A stretch of DNA of 63,140 nucleotides from positions 1 to 63,140 of the forward strand of contig BDTX01000023.1 of assembly GCA_002897615.1 (NCBI GenBank), in the 5' to 3' direction. Made by a program: the position numbers and the translations under genes. This document shows, one piece after another, positions 47,562 to 57,270 of this stretch (within the stretch, counting starts at the first letter, position 1; each line of letters starts with the position of its first letter). This DNA comes from a bacterium BMS3Bbin14. GTDB taxonomy: Bacteria; Desulfobacterota; Desulfobulbia; Desulfobulbales; Desulfobulbaceae. The notes under the pieces were generated by a model that worked only from the letters and a program-made list of their open reading frames with translations, had not been told where the DNA came from and ran no database searches.

Positions 47562-49124
47562 ATGAACAGGAAAACCTTGCTGCTGGCCATACTTGACGGC
47601 TGGGGCATTGGCCGGCCGTCGCCGACCAACGCGATCACCGTGGCCCGCACTCCGAATATGGACCGCTGGATGGCCGAGTGTCCATGGACGACGCTGACGG
47701 CCCACAACGGCCAGGTCGGCCTGCCCGAAGGCCAGATGGGCAACTCCGAAGTCGGCCATCTTAATATCGGCGCCGGCCGGATCGTCTACCAGGATTTCAC
47801 CCGGATCAATCAGGCCATCGAGTCCGGCGAATTCTTTACCAACCCGGCCCTGGTCGCGGTGATGGACCAGGTCAAGGCGGCCGGCGGTTCTCTGCACCTT
47901 CTCGGCCTGCTGTCGGACGGCGGCGTCCACTCCCATATCGCTCACCTGCAGGCCCTGCTCGAAATGGCCGGCAAAAAAGGTCTGGAGCGGGTATTTGTCC
48001 ACTGTTTCATGGATGGCCGCGATACCCCGCCCAAGAGCGGGGCCGGCTACATGGCGGAACTGGTAGCGGCGATGCAACGGATCGGCTGCGGCAGGGTTGC
48101 CACCATAAGCGGCCGCTTCTGGGCCATGGACCGGGATACCCGCTGGGACCGGGTTGAAAAGGCCTGGCAGGCCATAACCAGCGGCCGGGGCCTGACGGCC
48201 GACGATCCGGTCCAGGCCGTCTCCGCAGCCTATCTCCGCGCGGAAACCGACGAGTTTATCACGCCCACTGTGCTGGTGGACGGCGGCAGCCCGGTCGGGA
48301 CGATCAAGGACGGGGACGGGGTTATCTTTTTCAACTTCCGGGCGGACCGGGCCAGGGAGATGTGCCGCGCCTTTACGGAAGAGGACTTTGCAAATTTTGA
48401 CGTCACCAATCGTCCCGGGCATCTGCAAGTGGTGACCATGACCGAATACGAGAGCGATTTCAACCTGCCGGTGGCCTTCCCTCCCCTGTCCCTGAGCCAT
48501 ATCCTGGGCGAGGAGATCAGCAACCACGGCTGGCGGCAGCTGCGCATAGCCGAGACCGAAAAGTATGCCCACGTGACCTACTTTTTCAACGGCGGCCGCG
48601 AGACCCCGTTTCCCGGGGAGGACCGAATCCTGATCGAATCACCCCGCGAAGTGGCCACCTATGACCTGAAGCCTGAAATGAGCGCCCGCACCGTCACCGA
48701 CAGACTGCTGGCGGCCTTGCGGGAAAAGCAGGCCGCCGGCACGCCCTACGACCTGGTGGTGCTCAACTTTGCCAACGGCGACATGGTCGGCCACACGGGC
48801 ATCCTGGAGGCCGCGGTCAGGGCCTGCGAGACCGTCGACGAATGTCTCGGCCGGATCGCGGCCTTCATGCGGGAACAGAACAACACCATGCTGATTACCG
48901 CCGACCACGGTAATGCCGAAATCATGGCCGATCCGGAAACAGGCGGGCCCTATACTGCCCATACCCTGAACCCGGTCCCCCTGATCCTCCTTGATGACGA
49001 GCACCGGGAATGTCACCTGGAGAACGGCGGCGCCCTGAAGGATATCGCGCCCACCGTGTTATCGCTAATGGGGCTGCCGGTGCCGGCCGAAATGAGCGGC
49101 ACCAACCTGCTTAAATGCCCGTAA
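47562..49124 (+). CDS. gpmI: 2,3-bisphosphoglycerate-independent phosphoglycerate mutase
   Basis: 520 residues. Converts 3- to 2-phosphoglycerate in glycolysis and gluconeogenesis with two Mn ions. Start [11 protein letters not shown] (metal Asp), nucleophile Ser in [19 protein letters not shown] (about 61), [32 protein letters not shown], and ITADHGNAE (metal His/Asp). Full length. Its TAA lies within the 5-bp target duplication of MITE copy F (CGTAA), so the element inserted exactly at the stop without changing the protein. Confidence 0.95.
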   Translation: MNRKTLLLAILDGWGIGRPSPTNAITVARTPNMDRWMAECPWTTLTAHNGQVGLPEGQMGNSEVGHLNIGAGRIVYQDFTRINQAIESGEFFTNPALVAVMDQVKAAGGSLHLLGLLSDGGVHSHIAHLQALLEMAGKKGLERVFVHCFMDGRDTPPKSGAGYMAELVAAMQRIGCGRVATISGRFWAMDRDTRWDRVEKAWQAITSGRGLTADDPVQAVSAAYLRAETDEFITPTVLVDGGSPVGTIKDGDGVIFFNFRADRAREMCRAFTEEDFANFDVTNRPGHLQVVTMTEYESDFNLPVAFPPLSLSHILGEEISNHGWRQLRIAETEKYAHVTYFFNGGRETPFPGEDRILIESPREVATYDLKPEMSARTVTDRLLAALREKQAAGTPYDLVVLNFANGDMVGHTGILEAAVRACETVDECLGRIAAFMREQNNTMLITADHGNAEIMADPETGGPYTAHTLNPVPLILLDDEHRECHLENGGALKDIAPTVLSLMGLPVPAEMSGTNLLKCP

Positions 49125-49343
49125 GCTGAATCCGTGACGGCTTGAGATGACACTCCATGCAAGAGATGGAATTTATTGTACTATTTTTCAATAAACTCAT
49201 TTTATTGCCTTCACCGCGCCGCCCTGCGGTCCGCCCGATAACGGCACATCTGCTGCGTTGACAACTCGTTGATATCACACCAGGATAATCAACATCGTTG
49301 CCGCCTTGCATCTGTACCATTCTCGAACGCTCACGGATTCAGG
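49125..49343 (+). mobile_element. IS1380-type MITE, copy F (219 bp, intact)
   Basis: Ends GCTGAATCCGTGA and TCACGGATTCAGG (one terminal base changed), with 5-bp target duplications CGTAA at 49120-49124 and 49344-49348. The left duplication contains the gpmI stop codon. Confidence 0.92.
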
Positions 49344-49430
49344 CGTAAGCTCATGACCCGGGCAAACTCACCAGGCGGCGGCAGAAAGGTGGCGGTATTT
49401 AATACCCTGAAAAGGTAAGAGGTAAAAAAG

Positions 49431-50825
49431 ATGCGCTACATCAGCACAAGGGGTGGAATCGACCCCGTCGGTTTCAGTGATGCGGTCATGATGGGGCTGG
49501 CCACGGACGGCGGCCTGTTGCTGCCCGAAACCCTGCCCTCTGTTGATCAACACACCGTCAGCAGCTGGAGCAATCTCCCCTACCAGTATCTCGCGGTCGA
49601 GATCCTCAGCCTGTTTATCGACGACCTGAGCCGGACCGAGCTGGAAGACCTGGTGGAGCGCTCCTGCGCCCGCTTCAGGCATCATCAGGTCACGCCGGTC
49701 AGCCGCTGCGGCGGGGTGTACATCCTGGAACTTTTCCACGGCCCGACCTTTGCCTTCAAGGATGTCGCCCTGCAGCTGCTCGGCAACATCTTCGAGCTGC
49801 TGCTGAAGAAGCGGTCCGCCTCGATGAACATCCTCGGCGCCACCTCCGGTGACACCGGCAGTGCCGCAATTCATGGTGTCCGGGGCAAGGCCGGCATCAA
49901 CATTTTCATTCTTCATCCCGATGGCCGGATCAGTCCGATCCAGAAACTGCAGATGACCACGGTGACCGATCCCAATGTCTTCAATATCGCCATTCGCGGC
50001 ACCTTTGATGACGGCCAGGCTATAGTCAAGGCAATCTTCAACGACCTGGAATTCAAAGAAAAATACCATCTCGGGGCGGTAAACTCCATTAACTGGGCCC
50101 GGGTAATGGCCCAGATTGTTTATTACGTCTATGCCTGGTCAAAGCTGCATGCCCATGGTTTCGATTCCGTAGATTTCTCAGTGCCCACCGGCAACTTCGG
50201 CGATATCTTTGCCGGTTACATGGCCAGAAGGCTCCTGCCGCCGGGTGCCATCAACCGGCTGGTCCTGGCCACCAATGCCAATGACCTGCTGTGCCGGTTC
50301 GTCAACCAGGGTATCTACAGCAGGGGCACTGTCCAGGCGACGTCCAGCCCGTCCATGGATATCCAGGTGGCCAGCAATTTCGAACGCTACCTCTACTACC
50401 TGCGGGACGAAAACGGTGCGGCCGTCAAGGCCGATATGCAGGAATTCGACAACACCGGGCGGATTGACCTTTCGGCCCTGCGGCAACGGGTGCAGGAAGA
50501 CTTCGTCTCTGCCAGCGTTTCCGAGGCGGAAGTCATGGAGACGATCAGGACCTTCCACCGGGACGGCGATTACCTGCTTGATCCCCACACGGCGGTCGGG
50601 GTCCGGGCCGGTTTGACCTTTCGCCATGAGAAGCGGCCGATGATCTGCCTGGCGACCGCTCATCCGGCCAAGTTCGGCGCGGCAGTGCGCGAGGCTACCG
50701 GCCTGGACCCCGAGCTGCCGCCGGCCCTGGCCGAACTCGCCGACCGGGAAAGCCGTTGTGAAGTGCTGGACGCCGACCCCGAGGTGATCAAGGCCTATAT
50801 CGCCGCCCACGCCCTGGAATCATGA
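49431..50825 (+). CDS. thrC: Threonine synthase
   Basis: 464 residues. PLP enzyme turning O-phosphohomoserine into threonine. PLP-lysine in GPTFAFKDVALQLLGN (about 109), ATSGDTGSAAIHGVRGK, PDGRISPIQKLQM, NFGDIFAGYMA and the C-terminal TAHPAKF motif. The SINWAR motif and length match the longer proteobacterial/yeast type. First gene of a three-gene unit with 4-bp overlaps (thrC, phosphorylase, deaminase). Confidence 0.94.
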   Translation: MRYISTRGGIDPVGFSDAVMMGLATDGGLLLPETLPSVDQHTVSSWSNLPYQYLAVEILSLFIDDLSRTELEDLVERSCARFRHHQVTPVSRCGGVYILELFHGPTFAFKDVALQLLGNIFELLLKKRSASMNILGATSGDTGSAAIHGVRGKAGINIFILHPDGRISPIQKLQMTTVTDPNVFNIAIRGTFDDGQAIVKAIFNDLEFKEKYHLGAVNSINWARVMAQIVYYVYAWSKLHAHGFDSVDFSVPTGNFGDIFAGYMARRLLPPGAINRLVLATNANDLLCRFVNQGIYSRGTVQATSSPSMDIQVASNFERYLYYLRDENGAAVKADMQEFDNTGRIDLSALRQRVQEDFVSASVSEAEVMETIRTFHRDGDYLLDPHTAVGVRAGLTFRHEKRPMICLATAHPAKFGAAVREATGLDPELPPALAELADRESRCEVLDADPEVIKAYIAAHALES

Positions 50826-51661
50826 TCGAGGCCGAAAGATATAAATCCCGGGTTGAAGAGACGGTTGCCTTCCTCGCCGCCCGGCTTGCCCGGACCCCGG
50901 AAATCGTCATCGAACTGGGCACCGGACTCGGCAGCCTGGCCGGGGCCATGGAGATCGATCTCTCCCTGCCCTACGGGGACATTCCCCATTTTCCCCGCGC
51001 AACCGTTACCAGCCATGCCGGCAACCTGGTCTGCGGTCAACTCGGCGGCAGACCGGTCGCCGTCCTCCAGGGGCGCCTGCACTGCTACGAGGGCTATTCG
51101 GCCATGGAGGTGGCCTTCCCCATCCGCGTTCTCTCCCTGCTCGGCGCGGAAACCGCCATTATCACCAATGCCGCCGGCGGCCTGAACACCGCTTTTGTCC
51201 CGGGTTCCATCATGGTCTTTACCGACCATATCAACCTGCTGGGCTTAAATCCCCTGCGGGGACCCAATGTCGACGAATGGGGACCGCGTTTTCCGGACCT
51301 GTCCCGACCGTATGACCGCAACCTGATCGACAGCGCCCTGACCGTGGCGGCGGAACTCGGCCTGGGCAACATCAAAACAGGCACCTATGTCTGCGTCCCC
51401 GGCCCCAGCCTGGAAACACCGGCGGAAACCAGGTTCCTGCAACTTTGCGGGGCCGATGCCGTGGGCATGTCCTCCATTCCTGAAATCCTGGTCGCCATCC
51501 ACGGGGGAATGCGGGTACTCGGCCTATCCGTAATCGCCAATGTCAATGATCCCGACCGGCCGCAGCCCGTTCTGCTGGAAGAAATTGTCAAAACGGCGCA
51601 GGAGACCGGGCCGGTGCTGCAAAAGCTGATCCGCGGGATCGTTGCGAGGTACCGGGAATGA
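50822..51661 (+). CDS. Purine nucleoside phosphorylase family (trimeric), possibly methylthioinosine phosphorylase
   Basis: 279 residues. Phosphorolysis of purine (or methylthio-purine) nucleosides. Motifs: GTGLGSLAG (phosphate loop, about 33-41), GRLHCYEGYSAMEVAFP, ITNAAGGLN, VCVPGPSLETPAETRFL, and GMSSIPEILVAIHGGM. This is the low-molecular-mass PNP layout. Start and stop overlap both neighbours by ATGA. Next to a deaminase of the methylthioadenosine type, it may act on methylthioinosine in methionine salvage; ordinary inosine/guanosine salvage is the alternative. Confidence 0.85.
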   Translation: MIEAERYKSRVEETVAFLAARLARTPEIVIELGTGLGSLAGAMEIDLSLPYGDIPHFPRATVTSHAGNLVCGQLGGRPVAVLQGRLHCYEGYSAMEVAFPIRVLSLLGAETAIITNAAGGLNTAFVPGSIMVFTDHINLLGLNPLRGPNVDEWGPRFPDLSRPYDRNLIDSALTVAAELGLGNIKTGTYVCVPGPSLETPAETRFLQLCGADAVGMSSIPEILVAIHGGMRVLGLSVIANVNDPDRPQPVLLEEIVKTAQETGPVLQKLIRGIVARYRE

Positions 51662-52986
51662 CGGCCCAAGCCGCAGACCTGGTGGTAACCGGCAGCTACC
51701 TGCTGACCCTTGACGATCAAGACACGATCATTGAAGACGGGGGGATAGCGGTAGCGGGCGACCATATCCTGGAAATCGGTGCGGGCCGGGAACTGCTGGA
51801 GAAATACTCCGGGGCCGCGGCCATCCGCGAGGAGCACGGGCTGATCATGCCCGGCCTCATCAATACGCACACCCATGCCGCCATGGCCTGTTTCCGGGGT
51901 CTGGCCGACGACCTGCCGCTCATGCAGTGGCTGCAGGATTACATCTTTCCGGTGGAGACCCACCTGACCGGCGAGATCGTCTATCATTCGACCCTGCTGT
52001 CACTCTGCGAAATGATCAAATCCGGCACCACCAGCTTCTGCGACATGTATCTCTTTGCCGCTGACGTGGCCCGGGCCGTGGAACAGTCGGGCATGCGGGC
52101 CTGGATCGGCGAAGTGCTCTACAACTTCCCGTCGCCCAATTACGGTGAACTGGCAAACGGTTTTGTCTACACCGAAGAGCTGCTCGGGAAGTACAGCGGC
52201 CACCCCCTCGTTACCATCACCGTTGATCCCCATTCCCTCTACACCTGCTCCCCCGGCCTGCTGCAGCGCCTCGGCACCCTGGCCGAACAGGAGAACGCCC
52301 TCTACGTCATCCACCTGGCCGAGAATCAGGACGAAGTCGACACCTGCCAGGGGCGCTATCACTGTTCACCCGTACAGCACCTGGAGAGCCTGGGCCTGCT
52401 GAATGAACGGGTTGTGGCCGCTCACTGCGTCATGATTACGGACGATGAAATCCGGTTGCTGGCCGAGCGGGGAGTGAAGGTGGCGCACTGCCAGGAATCG
52501 AACATGAAACTGGCCTCCGGCACGGCGCCGGTAGTGAAGATGCTTGAGGCGGGAATCGTTGTCGGTATCGGTACCGACGGCAGCGCCAGCAACAATGATG
52601 TGGATATGTTCGGCGAAATGAACACGGTGGCCAAGATCCACAAGGTGGTCCGCATGGACCCCACGGCCATGGATGCCAGGACTACTCTGCGGGCGGCCAC
52701 CCGCAGCGGCGCCGATGTCCTGGCCGCCGGCCGGCAGGTCGGCAGCCTGGAACCGGGGAAAAAGGCCGACCTGATAGTGCTCGACCTGAACCAGCCGCAC
52801 CTGACACCGTTATATAATCCGGTGTCACACCTGGTCTATGCCGCCCGGGGGTCCGATGTCATTCATTCGGTGATTAACGGCCGGGTGGTGATGAAAAACC
52901 GGCAGCTGACTACCCTGGATGAACCGGCCATTCTGGCGGCAATGCATGGCATCAGCGAGCATATCCGCGAGCAAATAAAAAAATAA
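51658..52986 (+). CDS. mtaD: 5-methylthioadenosine / S-adenosylhomocysteine deaminase-type amidohydrolase
   Basis: 442 residues. Metal-dependent deamination of adenosine-type nucleosides (MTA, SAH or adenosine to the inosine form). Metal site HTH in GLINTHTHAAMACFRGLADD, HLAENQDEVDTC, AAHCVMITDDEI, VAHCQESNMKLASGTAPV and the metal Asp in GIGTDGSASNNDVDMFGEM are all present. The LINTHTHAAM start and 430-445 length fit MtaD rather than cytosine deaminase. Coupled (ATGA) to the phosphorylase, forming a likely two-step salvage path. Confidence 0.87.
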   Translation: MTAQAADLVVTGSYLLTLDDQDTIIEDGGIAVAGDHILEIGAGRELLEKYSGAAAIREEHGLIMPGLINTHTHAAMACFRGLADDLPLMQWLQDYIFPVETHLTGEIVYHSTLLSLCEMIKSGTTSFCDMYLFAADVARAVEQSGMRAWIGEVLYNFPSPNYGELANGFVYTEELLGKYSGHPLVTITVDPHSLYTCSPGLLQRLGTLAEQENALYVIHLAENQDEVDTCQGRYHCSPVQHLESLGLLNERVVAAHCVMITDDEIRLLAERGVKVAHCQESNMKLASGTAPVVKMLEAGIVVGIGTDGSASNNDVDMFGEMNTVAKIHKVVRMDPTAMDARTTLRAATRSGADVLAAGRQVGSLEPGKKADLIVLDLNQPHLTPLYNPVSHLVYAARGSDVIHSVINGRVVMKNRQLTTLDEPAILAAMHGISEHIREQIKK

Positions 52987-53000
52987 GGAGATCATGGCTG

Positions 53001-53030
53001 TTGACAGCAACGGCTGTAAGGTGATATCTT
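53001..53030 (+). promoter_or_regulatory. Possible promoter of the first tatA
   Basis: TTGACA at 53001-53006, 18-bp spacer, TATCTT at 53025-53030, about 47 bp before the start. Confidence 0.45.
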
Positions 53031-53076
53031 ATAGGTTGTAATGAGATATTTTTCTAACTCCTGAAAAGGTGGGACC

Positions 53077-53259
53077 ATGTTCGGACTCGGAATACCGGAA
53101 TTGATCATTATTCTGGTCATCATCGTTATCATTTTCGGAGCAGGTAAACTGCCCGAGATTGGCAGCGGTATCGGCAAGGGGATCAAGAACTTCAAGGATG
53201 CCACCAACAAAAATGATGACGAAAACAAATCCATTGAGGATGAAAACAAGAAGAGCTGA
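53077..53259 (+). CDS. tatA: Twin-arginine translocase subunit TatA (short paralogue)
   Basis: 60 residues. [20 protein letters not shown] is the N-terminal membrane helix, followed by the hinge GAGKLPEIG and an amphipathic helix [13 protein letters not shown], then a charged tail. TatA forms the pore for folded proteins, including many periplasmic metalloenzymes of sulfate reducers. A second tatA follows after 111 bp; no tatB or tatC is nearby. Confidence 0.93.
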   Translation: MFGLGIPELIIILVIIVIIFGAGKLPEIGSGIGKGIKNFKDATNKNDDENKSIEDENKKS

Positions 53260-53370
53260 AAACTCGCAAAACAAGAGTGGGACGAAACGAAGGCTTGATC
53301 ACGGGCCGGAGTGATACATTAGCGAGTGTCCCAATAACCTTACAACCTTTTTTACTGGAGCGGCGCAATC

Positions 53371-53619
53371 ATGTTTGGACTCGGAATGCCGGAACTCGTT
53401 GTTATTCTTGCTATCGCCTTTCTCATTTTCGGCGGCAAAAAAATGCCTGAAATCGGTGCCGGCCTGGGCAAGGCCATCACCTCGTTCAAAAAAGGACTCA
53501 ACGAGGCTGAAGAAACAGGTACGGATCTTAAAAATAGCCTGCCCATAGTCAAAGAAGTAACCGACGTCAAAGAAAAAATTGACAAGGTCAAAAATATCGC
53601 CAAGGTCGTCAACAAATAG
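53371..53619 (+). CDS. tatA: Twin-arginine translocase subunit TatA (longer paralogue)
   Basis: 82 residues: membrane helix MFGLGMPELVVILAIAFLIF, then GGKKMPEIGAGLGKAITSFK and a charged C-terminal helix. RBS CTGGAG. It is a tandem duplicate of 53077-53259 with a longer tail; the two may form mixed complexes or differ in expression. A 6-bp GC hairpin follows the stop (53620-53635) without a T-run. Confidence 0.93.
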   Translation: MFGLGMPELVVILAIAFLIFGGKKMPEIGAGLGKAITSFKKGLNEAEETGTDLKNSLPIVKEVTDVKEKIDKVKNIAKVVNK

Positions 53620-53905
53620 CCGCCCCGCAGGGCGGTTCAACTCATAAAGATCAAGCTTTCCGGCAGCAGTGTCCGCCGACCGGAGAAAGAATGCGCGGAT
53701 TTCATCAAGGATCTTTTTCGGTCTATCTTCGCAAAGATTCGTCTTGGCTCTTCCTGTGATCCGCGCAAAAAAAGTAAGTCCGCGGGACTGCCGCCCGAAT
53801 CGGCTTTGGCTGCCGTTGCGCATATTGAGCGAAACCTGAAGTGGCGGAATGAGGTGCGGGGGGGGAACTCGTCCGGGCTGAGTAACTTCCGAGGTTGTCG
53901 TCCTT

Positions 53906-53918
53906 GGTGAACGGTTAC
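53906..53918 (+). repeat. Solo end of an IS66-type MITE
   Basis: GGTGAACGGTTAC equals the right end of the elements at 781-932 and 19875-20026. No left end or duplication is visible. Confidence 0.55.
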
Positions 53919-55094
53919 CGATACTTACGCACAGGTTATATTCCCCCCCTCATCAGACTGGTGGCTGTCGCTCTCTTGGTGACCGGGCTGCCGCTGCTGA
54001 GCGTGTGGCTGACCGGTCAACCTCTTGCCCGCTATCTTGAGTTTCCCCCTTTAACCTCTTATATTTCCCATGCCCCTTTCTCGTGGGCGGTATTTCTGCT
54101 CCTGGCCTTTTTTATCGTGGCGGTTTGCGCCCCCTTTTTTTTCAGGATTGTTACCAGCCTGACCAATAATCTTGAATCAGCCACATCATCACGCCCGCTT
54201 CCCTGGTGGTTTTTTGTCGGGATCGGCATCATCCTCATTTCCTGGTTTTTGGCCTGGCACCGCTTTTCCTGGTTCGCACCCTTTCAGCCCTACACCTTCC
54301 TGCCCCTCTGGCTCGGCTATATCATAACCGTTAACGCTCTGAGCTATCACCGCAGCGGCCATTGCCTGCTGGTGAACAACCGCCGTTTTTTCCTGCTCCT
54401 CTTTCCGCTGAGTTCATTGTTCTGGTGGTTTTTTGAATACTTGAATCGCTTTGTCCAGAACTGGCATTACCTGGGCACGGAAAATTTTTCACCTCTCGGT
54501 TACGTAATTCACGCCAGCCTCTGCTTCTCTACGGTCCTGCCCGCCGTTCTCGGCACCGAGGAGCTTCTGGCCACCCTCCCCCGCCTGACCGAACCACTGA
54601 CAGATTTGTGGCCGGTCCGCCTGAAAAATCCGGTCCCCTGCGGCTGGACCGTTTTGATTATTGCGGCCCTGGGACTTGCCGGCATCGGGATCTGGCCTGA
54701 TTACCTGTTTCCCCTCCTCTGGATCGCCCCGCTTCTGGTTATCACGGGACTGCAAACCGTTATGGGCGAGAAAACCATATTCTCACCACTCCGGGAAGGT
54801 GACTGGCGGCCCATCTGGCTGCCGGCACTCGCAGCCCTGGTCTGCGGGTTTTTCTGGGAGATGTGGAATTCCGGGAGTCTGGCCCACTGGGAATACTCGA
54901 TACCCTTTATCCAGCGTTTTCACATTTTTTACATGCCGGTGCTGGGCTATGCCGGCTACCTGCCCTTTGGCCTGGAATGCGCGGTCATGGCTGCGCTCTT
55001 TCTGCAGGGCGGGAACCAGACCCTTGAGTCCCTGATCAACAAGGATCAGAAACCGGATAAATCTCATTGCAGTTCTTCCCCTCAACCGGTATAG
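53907..55094 (+). CDS. Polytopic membrane protein of unknown function
   Basis: 395 residues from GTG 53907 (TTG 53895 or 53904 are alternatives; a GAGG lies at 53891-53894). About nine hydrophobic segments, rich in Trp/Phe (SLFWWFFEYLNRFVQNWHYL, GFFWEMWNSGSLAHWEYSIP). No family recognised. The proposed start overlaps GGTGAACGGTTAC (53906-53918), identical to the end of the 152-bp MITE, so an old MITE end may have created the present N-terminus. Confidence 0.6.
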   Translation: MNGYRYLRTGYIPPLIRLVAVALLVTGLPLLSVWLTGQPLARYLEFPPLTSYISHAPFSWAVFLLLAFFIVAVCAPFFFRIVTSLTNNLESATSSRPLPWWFFVGIGIILISWFLAWHRFSWFAPFQPYTFLPLWLGYIITVNALSYHRSGHCLLVNNRRFFLLLFPLSSLFWWFFEYLNRFVQNWHYLGTENFSPLGYVIHASLCFSTVLPAVLGTEELLATLPRLTEPLTDLWPVRLKNPVPCGWTVLIIAALGLAGIGIWPDYLFPLLWIAPLLVITGLQTVMGEKTIFSPLREGDWRPIWLPALAALVCGFFWEMWNSGSLAHWEYSIPFIQRFHIFYMPVLGYAGYLPFGLECAVMAALFLQGGNQTLESLINKDQKPDKSHCSSSPQPV

Positions 55095-55145
55095 GTAAAA
55101 AATCAGACGGCGAAGATGCAGCGCAACTGAATCGTTACACAATAT

Positions 55146-55332
55146 CCAGAATCCGTGACGGCTTGAGCCGTATACTCCATGCAATGCCCTGCGGGGCGTT
55201 CGCGAACGGCGCCTCTGCTGCATTGGCAACTCTTTGATATCACACCAGGATAGTCAACATCGTTGCCGCCTCGAAGGTCTCGCAGGCTCGCTATCTGCAT
55301 CTGCACCGCTCGCGAACGCTCACGAATCCAGC
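55146..55332 (+). mobile_element. IS1380-type MITE, copy G (187 bp, variant)
   Basis: Ends CCAGAATCCGTGA and TCACGAATCCAGC (decayed). Flanks AATAT (55141-55145) and AAGAT (55333-55337) match at 4 of 5 bases. It lacks the AT-rich left interior and carries a 24-bp insert near the right end (about 55271-55294), shared only with copy H. It defines a second subfamily. Confidence 0.8.
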
Positions 55333-55368
55333 AAGATGGTAGATTATAATTTTAAAAAGGAGAGTGCT

Positions 55369-55551
55369 ATGAAAATGCCGAAGATCAGAATAAAAGCAAA
55401 AAACGTTGGCCTTAAGCCTGGAAAAATGAAAAAAGCCGACCTGATCCGGGCCATTCAGATCCAAGAGGGCAACAATCCCTGCTTCTCCCCGAACCGGGAA
55501 TCCTGCGACCAGACAGGATGCTGCTGGCACAGTGACTGCGTGGTCGCGTAG
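55369..55551 (+). CDS. Small SAP-like, cysteine-rich protein
   Basis: 60 residues from ATG 55369 with RBS AAGGAG; the longer frame from 55234 reads through a MITE. The N-terminal half AKNVGLKPGKMKKADLIRAI is a SAP/Rho-N-like helix-extended loop-helix expected to bind nucleic acid. The C-terminal half has five cysteines (NPCFSPNRESCDQTGCCWHS, then DC), probably a metal or Fe-S site. Similar small proteins are common in Desulfobacterota; no function is established that I know of. Confidence 0.75.
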   Translation: MKMPKIRIKAKNVGLKPGKMKKADLIRAIQIQEGNNPCFSPNRESCDQTGCCWHSDCVVA

Positions 55552-55626
55552 CGATTTTTTCCGGCCGCTGTTGTTTTTTATACGGCAACTTGTGGGGCCG
55601 GCTTCAGAGAAAGCAATCCAACCCCG

Positions 55627-57270
55627 TTACGTCGGGCAAACCAGCTGGTCCAACTTCTTAATCAACTTCATATTCTCGGAATAATCGACCGGGACATCGA
55701 CAATGACAACCGTGTTGTCGGCAAAGGCCCGCTCAAGGGTTGGAATCAGGTCTCCGGCACTCTCCACCCGGTACCCTTTGGCCCCGAAAGATTCGGCGTA
55801 TTTCACAAAATCCGGGTTGCGAAATTCGACATACCCGGTTCGGCTGAAAAAACGCTCCTGGTGCCACTTGATCAAACCGTATTCGCCGTCATTCCAGATC
55901 ATGATGACCAGGGCCAGGTTATAGCGAAGGGCGGTCTCGATCTCCTGCGAATTCATCATGAATCCGGCATCGCCGGTAATGGTCAACACCCTGCGCTCCG
56001 GATAGACAAATTTTGCCGCTAACGCCCCGGGCACACCGATCCCCATGGCAGCAAAGCCGTTGGAAATAATACAGGTATTGGGCCGTTCACAGGAGTAAAG
56101 CCGGGCGACCCATATTTTATGTGCGCCTACATCGGAAATCAGGATATCTTCCCGCCCCATCACCTGCCTGGTGTCATGGAGAATACGCTGCGGCTTGAGG
56201 GGATAGCTGTCATCATCGGCGAAGCGACGGAGCTCGTTGACAATGCATTCCCGAAGACTGCCGGCGGCCACGAGGTCACCGGACCTGACGGCCAGTTCGG
56301 CAATACGTTCAAGAGACACGTTGATATCACCGACCACCCCTACCTCCAGGATGTATTTCGCGTCCACCTCCGCATAGCTTCGGTCGATATGAACGATCTT
56401 TTTGTCACCGTGTGGATGCCACAGGCCGGGATGGTACTCAACCATGTCGAAACCGACACTGATCACCACGTCGGCACGATCAAAACCGCACGCCACGTAA
56501 TCATGGGCATGGAGGCCGATGGCCCCCAGGCAGAGCGGGTGAAAAAACGGGATCACGCCCTTGGCCATAAAGGTGGTGGCCACGGGGATGGACAGTTTCT
56601 CTGCAAAAGCGATCAAGGCATCGCCGGCATGACCGCGAACCACCCCGTTACCAGCCAGGATGATCGGAAACCGGGCCTCGGAAATAACCCTGGCCGCCTG
56701 CTCGACCTTGACCTGTGCCGGCAGAGGCGGTGTCGGACTCTGGACTCTCAACGGCCGGATCTCTTCATCTACGGAAGCAGCGGCGATATTTTCAGGAAAA
56801 CAGATAAATCCGCCGCCCGGTTTCTCCGCCTGGATATCCTTGAAGGCCTTACGGACTATTTCCGGAATATTTTCCGGTTCAAGAATGGCAATACTGTACT
56901 TGGCAACAGGCTCAAAGAGACGAACCAGGTCCAGAACCTGGTGACTTTCCTTATGCATGCGGGTTGTTGACCCCTGCCCGGCAATAGCTATTATCGGGGC
57001 ATGGTCCATGTTGGCGTCGGCGAAGCCGGTCATAAGGTTGGTCGCTCCCGGGCCCAGGGTGGCCAGGCAAACCCCGGGCCGGCCGGTCAAGCGCCCATAT
57101 ACATCCGCCATGAAGGCGGCCCCCTGTTCGTGGCGCACCGTAATGAAACGGATCGGGCTGTCCAGCAGCGCATCAATGACATACAGATTTTCTTCACCGG
57201 GAATGCCGAAAATATATTCGACGCCTTCGTTTTCAAGACACTTCACAAAGAGCTGGGCCGCCGTTGACAT
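55627..57270 (-). CDS. Acetolactate synthase-like thiamine diphosphate enzyme
   Basis: 547 residues. Condenses two pyruvates (or related 2-oxo acids) with ThDP. Catalytic Glu48 in TVRHEQGAAFMADVYGRLTG, LGPGATNLMTG, and the ThDP-Mg motif GDAGFMMNSQEI ... WNDGEYGLI. The absence of a typical anabolic partner (ilvN) nearby and the length fit a catabolic AlsS-type acetolactate synthase or another decarboxylase. The anabolic ilvB large subunit is the alternative. Transcribed alone on the minus strand. Confidence 0.85.
   Translation of the reverse strand: MSTAAQLFVKCLENEGVEYIFGIPGEENLYVIDALLDSPIRFITVRHEQGAAFMADVYGRLTGRPGVCLATLGPGATNLMTGFADANMDHAPIIAIAGQGSTTRMHKESHQVLDLVRLFEPVAKYSIAILEPENIPEIVRKAFKDIQAEKPGGGFICFPENIAAASVDEEIRPLRVQSPTPPLPAQVKVEQAARVISEARFPIILAGNGVVRGHAGDALIAFAEKLSIPVATTFMAKGVIPFFHPLCLGAIGLHAHDYVACGFDRADVVISVGFDMVEYHPGLWHPHGDKKIVHIDRSYAEVDAKYILEVGVVGDINVSLERIAELAVRSGDLVAAGSLRECIVNELRRFADDDSYPLKPQRILHDTRQVMGREDILISDVGAHKIWVARLYSCERPNTCIISNGFAAMGIGVPGALAAKFVYPERRVLTITGDAGFMMNSQEIETALRYNLALVIMIWNDGEYGLIKWHQERFFSRTGYVEFRNPDFVKYAESFGAKGYRVESAGDLIPTLERAFADNTVVIVDVPVDYSENMKLIKKLDQLVCPT

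Noticed and set aside
47517..48572. 351-codon frame antisense to gpmI
   Set aside because: gpmI is unambiguous on the plus strand.
53299..53823. 174-codon minus frame over the second tatA
   Set aside because: Its C-terminal part is the complement of tatA, and the rest is unrecognisable.
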